64,000 bases of DNA from Atrichornis clamosus (GCA_013400975.1 WBMZ01003306.1:283693-347692); one strand, 5' to 3'; shown: positions 40,201 to 53,485, numbered from the stretch's first letter. Notes: generated from the letters alone by a model not told the origin. Numbers and translations: made by a program.

Positions 40201-42134
40201 TAGCTTGTCCACATTCTGAACAAAATTCTTCTTCTTTTTCCCCTTTTCATCTTCTCTATACTTATCTTGTCTTTCCTGTCTTATAATGAGCTGTTTAATC
40301 CCATAGCTTTTCTAGAAGAGAATGTTGAGAGCGTACTCTGATCGTCCTTCCATCTCAGCTGTCTCTCTGCTCACCAGAACCCTTCTGCTTCTTCATTTGA
40401 TGGTGAGGGGGCGATTCACTCACCTAAACATATGTGTCCAGAGACATTTCAGTGCTGTAGGGTATTCCTTAAGGCCTTCTGCTGTCTGTCTTGAAATCCT
40501 TCAAAGGGCCTGTGTCATTTGAGGCTGTCTTGGCTATGTTTAGGTAACTGAATGGTTTTCTTTTAGCCCCTATTCCTCTACTCTGGCAAAACAACTTGTT
40601 CCCTGTGACAAATACACAGCCTGCAGGCACAAGACAACCTGTCAAATGTCTCCTCTCTGGCATATATATTTCCTGGAAAGCTCCAGCTGTTGTTCCCCTT
40701 GAAAATTTTTTGCACAGTAGCAACTTCTAATACTGAAAGGGTTCTAGAAAAATGAGTAAGTCACTCTGTCACATCTAGGTTTATCCCTTGATGAACCATA
40801 TTTACCATCAGGATATTGAGGAAAGACAGACAAATTATCACCCATACTTGAATCCACACTCTGATTTATCTCACTATATGCTTTCAGAGGAGGCTTGACA
40901 GACGGAAAAGCATTCAGGATTATATCCCACTTGTAGCACTAAATCCTGATTTCTCAGATTGTGATTTTCCCTTCCCAGTCTCTGACAGCCCTGTTTCGGT
41001 TTACATTTCCCACATGAATTTCTGTGAAAATGCAGCCCATTCAGGAGTTTTGGGTGCAAATCTGAAACACTGAACAAGCACAACACAGGGTTGGAGTCTG
41101 ATACGTTTTTTATTGTCCCATACCATAACTCCCTACAGAGCCCAGAGAGTGACTGTGAAGCTCAACAGTACTTCATGTAAATAGGGCTTTGAAAATGGTG
41201 GCAATAGCTTAATTCTACACCCACTAACATCTTGCAAAACCCCAATGAACTCCACATAATTATTCCATGAATTCAGCTAAATATTTGACCTTGCATGTCA
41301 GATGATGAAACAAATTACGGAAAATGCAATGTTTTTCTAAGAAGTTAATCCAGTGTAACTGTAGAATGTGTATTGTCAGTCTAGAATATGTCATTCTGGG
41401 TTTTTCTTACATGTGCAAGTATTACTGGAAGGAGTCTAAAGAATTGATCCCTGGGAACCCTTTTTTATGGGAAAAAAAAAAGCCAGAAAACACAAGTTTT
41501 CTGAGAGGATTGAATGGTGCTTCTTAAAGACATTTTTAACTGAGGTGGGAAAGCATCCATCTGAAAGTCAGTCCTTTGGCCAAGTTTTGTATCTCCTCCT
41601 CAATGCCTTTGTAATGACAGGCTGGGAAATCTGTGGACAGTCGTTACCAGCAGTACAGACTTGCCATCCTGCTTTCAGACACAGTTAACAATTTGATGTA
41701 AGTTAAGACAATGAACATTGACAGGTATTTAATATTGTTAGCCAGATATGTACACTTAGCCAGGTGCATAGTATTGTTCTTGTACTTGTGTGTGTGACAG
41801 GATTCCCTGTTGGTCTCTCTGGCCACTACCTTCTTCCCTGAAGACTGACTGAAGAGAAGTAACATTTTTAGGTCATGGTCTTATCTCGTCAGGTAGTAGC
41901 GCAAGAGGGTAGAAAACAAACACTTGGCTGTGGAGACAAGCAATCATGCTTCCTTCTAGGTTTCTGTCTCTTTTTTTCCATTTTTTAAATGTAATTGTGA
42001 ATCACTATTTTGTGAAGCATTGTCAATGCCTGTGGGACATATTTGTGCTAAAGAGTCTGGGAGCTTGGCTCTTTTAAATTGTGATAACACAGGGCAAACA
42101 TGAGAAAGCAGAAATTACTTTTTTTTAACATAAC
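31204..42134. other. Noncoding DNA, no gene seen
   Basis: The longest frame in the window, 176 codons on the minus strand at 32589-33119, lies here. It is compositionally unremarkable, unlike any protein I know, overlapped by plus frames, and within reach of chance for 64 kb. Simple sequence includes an A run (31855-31869), an imperfect 12-bp triple repeat (32058-32092) and a CT run near 39.28 kb. No exon is convincing. Confidence 0.5.
32058..32092. repeat. Imperfect triple repeat of about 12 bp
   Basis: Three consecutive units share the core gtactca: tgtactcacacc, cgtactcatccc and tgtactcaccca. It is a short low-copy tandem repeat with substitutions between copies. Confidence 0.85.
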
Positions 42135-42271
42135 AGCCTACTGTTAGGGACCTAGACAAACTTGAGAAGTGGGGCCATAGGAATCTCACGAGGTTTAACA
42201 AAACCAAGAGTAAGGTTCTGCGCCTGGGTTGGGACAACCCCAGTTACCAACACAGGCTGGGAGATGAACAG

Positions 42272-42555
42272 ATGGAGAGCAGCCCTGTTGAGAAGGACCT
42301 GGGGGTGCTGGTGGGTGAGAGACTGGACACAACCCAGGAATGTGCACTCACAGCCCAGAAAGCCAAATGTGTCCTGGGCTGCATCAACAGAAGTGTGACC
42401 AGCAGGGCAAGGGAGGGGATTCTGCTCCTCTGCTCCTCTCTGGTGAGACCCCACCTGCAGTGCTGCATCCAGCTCTGGGATCACGAGCACAGGAAGGACA
42501 TTGACCCATTGGAGCAAGTCCAGAGGAGGGCCACTGAGATGATTAGATTAGATAG
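42272..42555 (+). pseudogene. Remnant of CR1 ORF2 C-terminal region
   Basis: About 90 codons stay open in the frame that corresponds to the C-terminal tail of CR1 ORF2, the reverse transcriptase protein used for retrotransposition. Visible landmarks are EKDLGVLV, CALTAQKAKCVLGC, SLVRPHLQCC and VQRRATEMI, in the family order. The catalytic reverse transcriptase and endonuclease domains are not present. The frame is broken at the N and by later stops, so the fragment is not functional. The rest of the tail continues in decayed form to about 42.9 kb. Confidence 0.85.
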
Positions 42556-42566
42556 NGATTAGATAG
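42546..42566. repeat. 10-bp direct repeat flanking the second one-base gap
   Basis: gattagatag occurs at 42546-42555 and again at 42557-42566, separated by the single N at 42556. The CR1 family has a single short spacer at this place (between the 'gatgat' and 'ggagcacctc' blocks). The extra bases are therefore unlikely to be original, and the pattern matches the gap at 8150. Confidence 0.9.
42556..42556. other. Assembly gap placeholder (N)
   Basis: A single unknown base with identical 10-mers on both sides, inside a CR1 copy. It is probably a contig junction. Confidence 0.85.
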
Positions 42567-42903
42567 ATGGAGCACCTCTTCTATGAGGAAAGGTTGAGAG
42601 ACTTGGATTTGTTCATCCTGGAGAAGAGAAAGTTTCGGGGTGACCTAATTGAGATCTTCCAGTACTTGAAGGGAGCCTACAAGAAAGCCTGAAGAGAGAG
42701 TATTTACAAGGGCCTGTAGTAATAGGACAAGGGGGAAAGGCTTCAAATTGAAAGACAGTAGGTGTAGATCAGATCTTAGGAAGAAATTCTTCGCTGTGAG
42801 GGTGGTGAGGCACTGGCACAGTTTGCCCAGAGAAGTTGCGGATGCCCCATCCCCAGAAGTGTTGAAGTCCAGGTTGGATGTGGCTCTGAGCAAGCTCTCA
42901 TGA

Positions 42904-45900
42904 CAATATGGAGAGCTGAAGTGAGCCTCCCTCTATCCCTCACCCTCCTGCAGATCACTGGCCCTACTTGCTCAGTGATAACTTGCTATCATGGGGCACC
43001 TCCCCAGTTTCTCAGGTGGCCAGCAGTCAGTCAGCGGTGTCTGAGAAATCAGGCAATTGTGTCTCTGTGCTGTTTGATAAGTGAGACATTTTGCAAAAGA
43101 ACCCAGAACCATCAGGGTAAGTATTTATAAAGCCATTGGAATAACTTCCCTGTAGTGCTTTCCCAGACTTTTCCAGTCTCACAGCTCTCTTTCCCTCTCA
43201 TCCATTTTCATTTTCTCAGGTACTTGGGGAGCCACTTCTAAAGTCTACTGCTCAAAAAATTCTTTCTGATTTGCAGGGGTTTTATCCTTGTGCATAGCAC
43301 AAAGCCAGAAATCAGTCTCTAGTGAAGGATAAAGTCTGCCCCTTAATTGCCTTTTAACCCTTTCCTTAACTTGGGCTTAAAAGTGTAGAGGAGATACGAA
43401 GAACCAAGTCCTGAACTCTTAAAAGGATAAAGAATGCAACTTTGCTGGGAAAATACATTCTACACACCTCAGCTCTAAATACAATGGTTAAGAATCAACA
43501 ATATTTTTTCAGTCACTCTAACACCAGAATTAGGTAATACCATTTAGCAGAAACTTCTCTCTTATTGATTGTTGAGTCAAAATATTTACTGTGACAGGTC
43601 ACAAAATGGTTTTGCGGCATTTCCACACAGCTGGAGAAATAATCATACAAGTAAAAGGGCAGCAGCTGTGACATTTCAAAGTCTTACTAGGTAAGGAATT
43701 CTGGAAATGTAACAGATGTTTTAAAGTCCCCATCATCTGTCCAGTTTCCTCCCCGCCCATCTCTTTCCCTTTCTTGCCAATGTATGTATTAAACAAGTAA
43801 AAGAAATTACTGATACAGCATAGTTCTGGTTTCCAATTTATATTATCTGATCTTTGAAAGAAAAATCTATCCATTAAAAAAAAAAAAGGTAGAGCTCTTT
43901 GTCTTAGGGATTGGATGTTTCAGCTTTAAATATTAAATTGTGCTTTAAGAATGCATAAAGTATGGGCACCCATTTGAATCCAGTAATTCCAGACTGTGTT
44001 GTGAAACAAAGACAGAAGGGAAACCTCCAAAACTGGAAATGCACAGCAGCCATTGACTAACTTTCAGCCCACCAAACAACTGAATGGACAGCTTAACTTT
44101 TCAGCAAATTCGTAAGTCTCAGACCATATGGCTTACAACTACTGTGAAAATTATTATCCTGGGACTGCAAGTTTGAAGACTATGGATGAACTGCAGGAAG
44201 AGAAAATTACATAGTAGACAAGTGCCATCAGCACAGTGATTTTAGGAGCAAATTTTTCAGTGACTTCCTCTCTGTCTTTGGGAATAGTTTGAGTTAGTGC
44301 AGATTTTCTTGAACCATTCCAATCTAGAGCGTTTTTCCCCACACAAAAGGGACATTATTTTCAATAGTTTACAATTCTTCAACTAAAGCAAAGGAATAAT
44401 TTATTTAGCACTCTTCTATGCTATTATATGTATATCATATAAGAGCATTCGTATTTCACCTCTATTTCATCCTCTCAGCAATAGTATGATGCAGAGGAAT
44501 CCTGACCAGCGTATGTTTTGTTGTTCTTAAACATTGATTTTCTTCTTCATTATGAAGCACATTTGCACTAAGTGTGCTCAATGTACCATCTTCTGCAGGT
44601 AGTTTCTCCATGGCCACCTTTAACAATAAACTCTTGACTTCAATGACATCAAGAATGTGTTTTAGACAGAATCAAAAAAGAGCACTCAGAAACCAGAAAC
44701 CATCGAGCAGATGGCAGTTTTAGATTTGCAATCTGAGAATCCACTGCTTTCATTAATATCATATAAAATAGCTAAAGGCAACTAATGGTGATTTTGCTGT
44801 ACCAAAGGCTGCAGCAATGAAGGATGTATTCTGAAGGATTTAGCAGCCCTGTGTAGAGCTCCTGTTCTTGGACCATCTTAGTCACAGACTGTTCAAGATT
44901 CCTATTGCTCTCATTGGCGGGGGTTTGGTTTATTGAGTTTCAAAAACTTCCTTCTGGTTCCTGCATGACTGCTGGGGCTTTTGAAAATCTGCTGATTTAT
45001 TTGAGATGTTCAGCCCTTCGGAATGGCAAGCTTGTACTGCAGTGATCTGCATGCATGTTCTTATAGGAGAGAAGTGTGGGGGGAAAGTCTCTCGTAGCCA
45101 GCACAGCCTGTTTATAACCTACTGACAACACAGGGTAGACACAGCTATGCCGAAGCAAAGGGAGTCTTCTGATGTACCTCAGGTCACAAGGCATTATCCA
45201 AAACGGCTCCCGTAGAGGCCCTGCCAGTTGATCCCCTTTAGCCCAACTCAGTTCAGTCTTGCCAGATGAGGTCCTAGCAGGAAACACAGGTTGCCACCTT
45301 TTCCTAGAGTACACGGTGAGGCTGTTGATGCTGCTCGGGTGTCAGTGAAACACCCAGAAGGGAATTCTGCCTTAACGTAAGTGACCTCACAGTTACTGTG
45401 TTGACCCAAATTTACCTCGTCTTCTTTGCCCTCCTGTACACCCACTGTCGAACAATGGAACCACCACCACTTGTACCGTGTCTAAACGCCTACTTGGAGC
45501 TATGTAGATGAAGCACAGTCAGCTCAGGCTGAATCCAGGCAAGATTGAAGTGTGTCTGGCTAAAAGGAGAAACACTTTGAAGAGTTGGCCAAAACACTGT
45601 CGCCACCCTTCCTCAAAGATATATAGCCCTTATTCATCAAAGTTATGGCTAACTCCTCGTTAGACATGGATGATCAAATTTGCAGCAGTTCCCAGAAATC
45701 CTTTCTCTCACTTTCAGCTCAGTAGGAAACTCCGTCATTTCCTTGTAGATGGACGTGTTGTCCCAGTGATTCATGCAGTTGTCACCTCCATTCTGAACTC
45801 TAGTAACAGAAGTGGAATCCGAAACCTGTGAATAGACCCAGAAGGTAGCTGCTGAGTTTTTCCATAGGGTAAGGTGCTTTTAGCACCGAATGTCTGAACT

Positions 45901-47645
45901 CAAGTCCCTCAGCAGGCTTCCACTTTCTCTCAGTACCTGTTACATCCTTGGCCATAATTTTCAAAGTGACTGAAGAAATGTCAGAGAGAGCTGCATACCT
46001 CTGATGTGCTTTAGGTCAGGGGGCTCAGGAAAAAAATGTGTAAGAACTACTTGCAATATCAATCTGTTTTTGCTTTGCGATGCCTGTGCCTCTTGCCAAG
46101 GTAATCCTGCTATGGAATACTCTTCTGGATTCTGATCATCTTGATGAAATATCTGCGTTTTCCCTATGTGATTGGGTGGGGGAGGGAAGGAGCTAATTGC
46201 CACATATGACACAATTCAACAGCTGGTTTTTATTCCATAATCCTCTCCTCTCTTCCCTCCCACAAAACAAAACTAAGCTAAAAAAAAAGAAACAAGCCCC
46301 AAAAGTACCCCACAGCTTAGTGAATCTTGGTCCCACAGACCATATGCAGATGCAACCAAGGACTTTAGTACTGCTTTTGATGTCCTGTGTAAGAAATTCA
46401 GCTAGTACCTTGTTCTGTTTAGGATTTAACCCTTAGTAGCTCATTTTTTAACCTTCAGGCTCTTTCCAACTCAAGTTACTCTTATTTCAAGAGAGGTCAT
46501 AAAGGTTTTCAAGTACTCTGGGGTTTAAAAGAATTTGAATTCTAGAGTTCCATGAGTGAGATCTTCTGAGTGCGAAAGTCAGTTCATGTGACTTACCCAC
46601 ATGGAATAGAATTTGTTTCTGCTTAAATACTGAGAATTTCTCTACTGCTTCAAATTTGATTTGAGGTTGTTAAGACAGGGTATTTCTGATGTGAAACCAA
46701 AAATGTTGGAATTAGTCAAGTAAAGCAACAGTTTTATTCAGAATGAAAACAAAGGAGGGTGGAAGGAGGTATTATTTAGAAATAGCTTTTAAAACACTGA
46801 AATAGTTTAATATTTGGATTTATTTTGACAGGTGACTAAATACAAGGGAGTACATGTTAAACCACTGTAGAGAGGGAGGTTTTCATATGATAGCAAAGAA
46901 CATGAGTAAAAGTAAACTAAACTGAAAGGAATACTCCATCAAAGTGCATGTTTTCTTTGGAAAAGCAGGACAGTAAAGGCTGACACAGAAAGCCTAGGTG
47001 AAAGTGAAGATACACAGACTGCACTGAGGCCAAAAGATGTGCAAAAGCAAATTGCATAGCAAAAATGCTTTTGGTCCTCAAATATAAACCACCCTTGGGT
47101 CAGTATTCATGTCACAAACAAAATTCATAGGCAAACTGGCTTGCCTACTATCTTTTCCATTTTAGAATATCTTATAGAACTAAGAGGCCAATGGTCAAAT
47201 GTTTTACCTAGCTGTATGGACCAGACTCAGGTTTTGGAGATGTGCTTGAGCCTAAGTTCTGAAGAACCAGTTGGGAAACAGGCGGCTGCTTTGAATCAAA
47301 CTGAGCAAGAGACCGACTGGAACTGATGACAGAAAGCCAGCTATAAATCTGTGGCTAGCACAGATTTCTATGGAGAAGAAGATTAAAAGTTCATTCACAC
47401 CAATCAGGAGTTGTTGTCTTGGTTGTTCACATGTCTAGAGAGTAGCATTCGTTGCTGGCTAAGAGACATACATTAGCCAAACAAAGTCCTGCTGTGCTTT
47501 GGGACAACCTCACAGACTAAACTGCACGTCTGGTGAATGCAACGAGTTCACAGAGTAGAAGAAATAAAGGCTGGTAGAAAATATGTATTTATGATGACTG
47601 TAAAGGTTTTGGAAGTAGAGCCTGCTTTTGGCTTTGTGTGTTCAG
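42904..47645. other. Noncoding DNA, one weak exon candidate
   Basis: Apart from a splice-bounded segment at 43016-43116, I see no coding evidence. Reading frames at 43.6, 45.0-45.4 and 46.0-46.4 kb are short, overlapping and unlike known proteins. An A run lies at 43876-43887. Confidence 0.5.
43016..43116 (+). other. Weak internal-exon candidate, 101 bp
   Basis: It is preceded by cacctccccagtttctcag, a good acceptor, and followed by ggtaagtat, a near-consensus donor. One frame is open through all 33 codons (it includes RWPAVSQRCLRNQ and SETFCKRTQNHQ), while the other two contain stops. The peptide is Cys- and Arg-rich with no domain I recognise. It lies just downstream of a CR1 fragment. A noncoding transcript exon or chance is as likely as a coding exon. 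Confidence 0.15.
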
Positions 47646-47706
47646 TGAGTTGGGTTGGATGATCTTTCCAGGTCCTTTCCAACATGATCTGTCCTGTGAT
47701 TCTATA
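47646..47706 (+). mobile_element. CR1 LINE fragment, extreme 3' end
   Basis: gggttggatgatctttccag, then gtcctttccaacatgatctg, then a terminal tgtgattctata is the canonical CR1 3' terminus with one octamer-like repeat, on the plus strand. Only about 60 bases are recognisable, so this copy is extremely 5'-truncated or its body has decayed. It is noncoding. Confidence 0.9.
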
Positions 47707-50700
47707 ATGAAATGAATGGTTTGCTCTATCTTATGTATGTAACAACTGCAAGAAAAAGGGAAATAGTCATCCCAGACTTCCATTCTTGTAGCAAAACTGG
47801 GTGGGCAGGCAGGCAGACACATCCAACACAGATGTTACTGATGGGAGCCACTCATGGAAAGAGCCATTTTCTCATTCACAGTGACAATTGCTGGGACAAA
47901 TGAACACCCCAGAGAGTATAGACAAGGCATTGGATGTGCAGTTAATTAATAAAATTCACAGAAATACTTCAGCATAAATTGCTACATTGCTGTCAGACTG
48001 AAGGCAGGGATGTTTGCCCCAAGGCAGACCCCATGAAGCTGAAACTATGGCTCTTCCTTTCTGCCATACACAGAGAAATTTCTACACGAAATTCAAATTT
48101 ATCTGTGTAAAAAGAGCCTGGTACAAATGGCAAAAAAGCTCAGAGGGAAAGAGAGGTCAGTTCAAAACAAAAAAGCAAAAGAATCTCACTTTCTTAGTAG
48201 CCATGGGTTAGAGAAGTGTTCTGTCCTGAGCCTGCAGCCAGTGAGAAGAAGCACTTGGAGCTAGACAAATAGAGCTGCTGCCCACAGTTTTCCTACTATT
48301 CTCAAACTTTTTCAGAGATTCCTGTAATTTATGGTCAGCAAAGACTATTAATTAACTTAGTCTGACCCACTTTTTCTTTAATTCTGACTTAGTCCAGTAA
48401 CTTGTGTTTAGTTACAACACATTTCCTCAATCTGAAGACATTAAGAAATGCAGAATCTACAACTGTCTGGACAGGGTTTTTTCCCAACGATCAGTCATCC
48501 TTCCAAGTTTTAAAAGAGAGTATGTAATTTCACAAGCATCTCCCTTAAGCTTCTTGTCATTTATTACATATGATTTTTTCCCTGGTATGTTCTCTAGATG
48601 AGCATAATTAACGGAGAGTCTTATTCTAGGCAGCCATCTTCTACTTGTGAAGATGGCTTCCCACCTGAATTAATCTATGGCAACATAAACCAGGAATAAA
48701 GCTGTCTAACAGTGTCCAGGGAGAAACAGCATTGATTTAACTCAAAACTATTCATTTCAGTTTTTCATTTTACTCAGCACAGAAGACTCTTGCCCACCAA
48801 CATCCTTCTTTAGAGAGCCGGGACGTTGCTGCAATACAGCTAATATGTGAACGTGGGCATGCCATTCTGTGCCTCACCATCCAGCCAGCCTTTTGTTATC
48901 CAAAAGCTGTACTTTCATTGTACTTACACTTATTTTTGTACAATAGTTAACACAAATGTCCTCATCTCATCTGTAAGTCTTTGTAGCAATCAACACTAAT
49001 AATTGATGGGAAAGCTCTGATGAGAACAAGGAAACGCCACTGTTCTTCAGTCTCTGCAGGTGGGAATACAAGGCAGTTGCAATGCCTTGTAAGCACCCCA
49101 AATCTAACAACTGGCCATACTTTTCATTTACATAAGATAATTTTTATTGGATGTGGAAAACTTCAACAAGAAAAATAGCTCAGGAAAACAAGCTAATGTG
49201 GCAACCTTTTTACAGTTACCTATGTCATTGTTTCCATCACCAGCTGTTCTGATTAATTTTTTGAACCCTGCCAAAAAAGCTGCTGTGTTCTCTGTAATAG
49301 GATAGTAATAAATGTCACCATAATTATTGCCAGTGCATCTAAAATCTGAAAAGTTAATAAATAAATAAAATGTGTATTTTCTCTTATTATAAACTTGCAT
49401 TATTTTGAATATTATATTTTATTATTATTATTCAAATCTGGAGAAGATTCAGCAGGGCAGTCTGAAATTAAACTTTAGTGTTTTTCTGATTATTCCTTTA
49501 TTCGATCATTTTAGTGGCAAACTGGGGTGTACAGGGGAAAGAGGAAGAGCAGTAAAACCAGCAAGTTAACCACTTGTGAAAATTCTAAATATTTTAAAAA
49601 TATTTTAATGGAATGTGCATAGGGAATGAAATTCCATTCTCTTTCAAAGCTTAGGAAACATGCATTTCTTTAGCTTTTCCAAGAATTCTTCACCAAATCT
49701 TAGTCCTTTCTAATGTCATGAATAAGGAGAACTCCTGGGGAATATGGAACTAAGCTGGTTTATCCAACAGATCCTCTTAGGGAGATCATAAAGAATGTTT
49801 CTTGTGCAACTTCCTTAGATCAGGGAAATCTGCTATATTTGCTGCTTCCCTCTTTTCCTTCCTTTGTGGAGCAGTAACACAGTGGAGTCATTTCTCAGGG
49901 CTGTCATAAAAAATGAATACATGGACCGATTACTATAGCTCACACTGAAGAAAAACAACATTCCTGATCAGCTAAGCAATATGAATTGTTTAAGCTTCCA
50001 GCACAAGAAGAGTTCTTACCATCCAGTAAGACTACAGTAGTTTAGGAACAATTACATTAGAAATTTGAAGAGCAATCAGAGTACATAGCAGTAAAATAAT
50101 TATAGTCCCTGAGAAAGGGTTTAGCTTTTTTCTTTAGTATTAAAAGCAGCACCTGTTAGGTGAGCTAAAGAAGAACTAATGCCTCCACCCTTTCCAGATT
50201 ATTCAGGCTGAATCCTGATTGTCCAATGTAGATTGACATTAGTGAAGGTAAATAAATCCAAAGATCTCTCTCTCATTGATTTAATCTAATTGGCTCTGAT
50301 TACAAATCAAGAACTTCTGAGAATGTCATGATCTGTTCAAGGAAGAAGGTTGGACACCTTTGAATTTGACTGCCTATATTCTATTCTTGACCACAGCTCA
50401 TAGGTAGACCCAGTGACCTGTGCTAACTATTTTGCAAAAGTGTTTGAACTTGAACACTAACCTTATTACAAATATCAGTCAGTTTTAAACAATGCTTTTG
50501 TGTGGTGCTCCACCTGAACAAGGCATATGTGTACTGCACTCTCCTCCCCCAAAGGAAGGCCAGGTGGCACTGTTGCAAAAACCCTTGCTAACTCTGTAAA
50601 CTGGTAGTCCTAGAAGAGCTGCTTCTTGTCAGGCATTGCTTTATAATTCTCCCCAGTAAAAATTGACTTCCCTGCTTTAATCTCTCTGCAAAATCGTTGT

Positions 50701-52492
50701 AAGTAAGTTTGCTGTCACAGTAATCAAACAAAATATTGTACAATGCCAAGATACTATGCTACGAATGAGTTATCACCACAGAAATCTCCAAGAACATATT
50801 TTCACCCAGTTAAAAAGGGGTGGCACTTTTTCTCTCATTTCCCTTTGCAGTCTCTTCAGCAACTATTTAATTAAAATAATTTCATTGTGGATTATTTTGC
50901 CTGGACCTACTTTACTGAAAAAAATGATACATACTAAGAGTTTTCAAGCAGATTTGGAAGATTCTGTACACAGAAGAAAAGACATGCAATGTAAAAGGCA
51001 GGACAAGGTGTGGTCTGTGAAAGAGAAAAGGAGCTAAACATCAACTTGTATCCAAATATCCAGCAGCTCACATAACTTTAAAATAATTTTTTTTTGTCTT
51101 TCAATTTTAAGCTAGGGGAAGAATTTCCCATTAAATTGTATGCATACTCATACAGAAACGTTGCTATCCGTCTGAGCAGTCTTTTTGCTGCAGAAGATGG
51201 TAGAGACACTGTCTCTTCTAGAAAAGGCAATGTACAACTGAAGGACAAGCTTCCTCTCCCTCCGCCATGTGCTGCTGGGGGTTGTTGTGCAGAGGTTACC
51301 CAGAGGGATGTTGATGGATTTGGAAGGTGTGTACTGCTGTTTCTCTTGAAGGAACAATTCACCATCACAGTTTCTTACAGAATTCAATTATTCCCTTATT
51401 TAAGTACTGCTTCATCTAGACAGAAAATATACTAGTCCCTTGAATGCCAAAGAGAGTCCTCATGTACTGTGATAAATATTTACATCACTTGTGTAGGCAC
51501 CATAAAGAAGCTGTTCTCTGGAAGACAGCCCAAAGCATTTCACTGTGGCACAGAGCTAGGGAGCTTCTGCTTAAAGAAAAGCTGGCATGTGGAAATAGTT
51601 AAAAACATGACCTTGGTAACAAAGGATGTCACTTTAATCCACGTACTTCTCTGCACAATTCCCAGTGCTGGGAAGCATCCGACATAGTTATGAGAGCTTC
51701 ACAACACGGTTATACCGTGAGGTTGACCCCTTAAAAAATTATTCCTGCCCCTTTCATAAATGTGAAAGCATTCAGAAGGTCTTATTTTCCATCAACATGG
51801 ACACTTAGTAGCTTGTTCCTTTCAGAACCTTTCTTTTTTTTTTTTGATACGTTCAAATCTTAAATCTCTGGCCTATGCTCATAGGGTAAGAGCAGTAACA
51901 GGACTGGGATGGGACTATAAGTAACCACAGGAATTTATTTCTCTTTCCTTCCTTATGCAGCCTAACCTACATGAATAGTAGCTTGACATGACAGGTGCTG
52001 CTGCAACTGCAGATTTTCCCAGGGCTCTGTTCTGACCTCTAACGTCTGAGAGAGTCTTTTTGCTCTTGCTGATTTGCTAAGCACTTGAAAAACAGCTGTC
52101 ATTATCAGGCCTCTGAAATGAAATTCAGATAGATGAAGACTTCCTTCATCCAACACAATGACGTTTCACACAGAGACTGAGCAGAAAGCACTGGTGTGTT
52201 TCAGAGGACGACAACAGCCCGGGAGCAATGTGCAGGAGTGCTAGGTTAGTAATCTAAGGTCACTGAGACGGCTTAGCTGTGACCACAGCCACCCCCTGCT
52301 ACTGATAGTGTTTCTTTGTACACTGCTGGAGAAGCAACTGTTTATACAAATAATCTTTATCACACTTTTACCAGGAAATTGCCTAACATGTATCAGAAGA
52401 TGAGGGTTTTCAAGTTGAGCTCGTTTTGTTTCAAGCCAACTGCTGTTTCTGTACTGCTCAGTGAGCACAACCCATTCAATTTTAATTTTGTT

Positions 52493-52509
52493 ACAAACAA
52501 ACAAACAAA
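52493..52509. repeat. (ACAA)n short tandem repeat
   Basis: About four ACAA units at acaaacaaacaaacaaa. Low-complexity only. Confidence 0.85.
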
Positions 52510-53405
52510 GATAACTAATAACATATGCTTTAGAAAGACTCTTTTTCCTAGAGCAAGATATTTGCCAAAACCATTTCCAGTATAGAGCTAAGAGGAAAAA
52601 CTGTTCTAAAAACTCATGTGTGACCCTGGGGAGTGCTGTGCTTTGCTTACAGCACTGTCCTTTCCTGTGGATAACAGGTGTTCTGAGCTGTTCAGTGCAC
52701 CATCAGCTCTCACCTACCCGGGTCCAACCTGGGGTTTACACAATGGCAGAAATATAAAAATCATTTCCTTGGCAGCTTGGTGGTTCACTCTCATTTGTTA
52801 CCCTATCTCTGCACTAAACCTCTTAGAGGAAATAACCCACCACCCTAGAAGAAACTATTGGAATGTATGAGGTCAAACTAAACAGGGACTTTCTTTTGGG
52901 CATGTTTCTTGAGTTACTACTAGAGACATCTATGCATCTAAGGTAATAAAATAAGATCACAAAATGAAGATTTCTACAGACCTAAGGTAGCTGATTTGCA
53001 ACCAAATGTTAGGCCTATAGGAAAATTTCTGAATATTCCAGTTAGCATTGATCTTAGCAATATGACCTAAGTGCCCTTTTAAAATCAGTGTCAAGAAAGC
53101 AAGACTCTACTGACTTCAATTAGACAAATGCTGGCCTTAAATTTTCTACATAGAGAGTTTCCAAAAATAGCTAGAAATGGAGCTAAACCAGAGCTGCAAC
53201 CCCAGACTCCAAAGCTTTGAGGAAGTTTTGGTTGGAAGACAAATTTTGCAGCTGGTCTTTGATCTGAAAGAAGCAAGACCAAACCTAGCATATGATCTCC
53301 TGTGAATGCTGAAAAAATCGTGTTTGGATCCAGATTCAGTCTTCACAACGTGGGGCCCAACTCCTAGTGGTGTAGGTGAAGGCCAGAAAGGGCTGCCTGC
53401 TGCAG

Positions 53406-53485
53406 AAGGAGGCAGCAAGCCCCCCAGCAGCTGCGTGTTCCGAGCAGCATAGCTGCGTGTGTACAATAGCATCTGCACGGCAGGG
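53406..53485 (+). other. Weak internal-exon candidate, 80 bp
   Basis: It follows ggctgcctgctgcag (acceptor-like) and precedes gtgagc. One frame is open (includes KEAASPPAACSEQHSCVC) and two have stops. It is GC-richer than its flanks. The length is not a multiple of three, and its exit phase does not fit the exon-like segment at 55764. I recognise no domain. Confidence 0.15.

Larger units (their letters stand above)
42135..42903 (+). mobile_element. CR1 LINE fragment, 3' half of ORF2 tail and 3' UTR start
   Basis: This is the largest mobile element in the window, about 770 bases on the plus strand. Diagnostic stretches in order are gacaaacttgagaagtgggg, aggtttaacaaaaccaagag, gagaaggacctgggggtgct, cagcccagaaagccaaatgt, gtgagaccccacctgcagtg, cagaggagggccactgagat, gaggcactggcacagtttgc and gatgccccatccccagaagt. 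The first half still reads as the end of the CR1 reverse transcriptase polyprotein, with few disruptions. Upstream ORF2 and the element head are absent (5' truncation). The match stops near tgagcaagctc, so the conserved 3' terminus (catggcaggg block and octamer repeats) is also missing. One N lies inside. Confidence 0.97.

Noticed and set aside
42152..42517. Minus-strand frames of 121 and 74 codons
   Set aside because: They are antisense shadows of the plus-strand CR1 ORF2 remnant.
51078..51435. Overlapping frames of 113 (plus), 96 and 79 (minus) codons
   Set aside because: Open on both strands with no recognisable protein features, which is most simply a stop-poor stretch.
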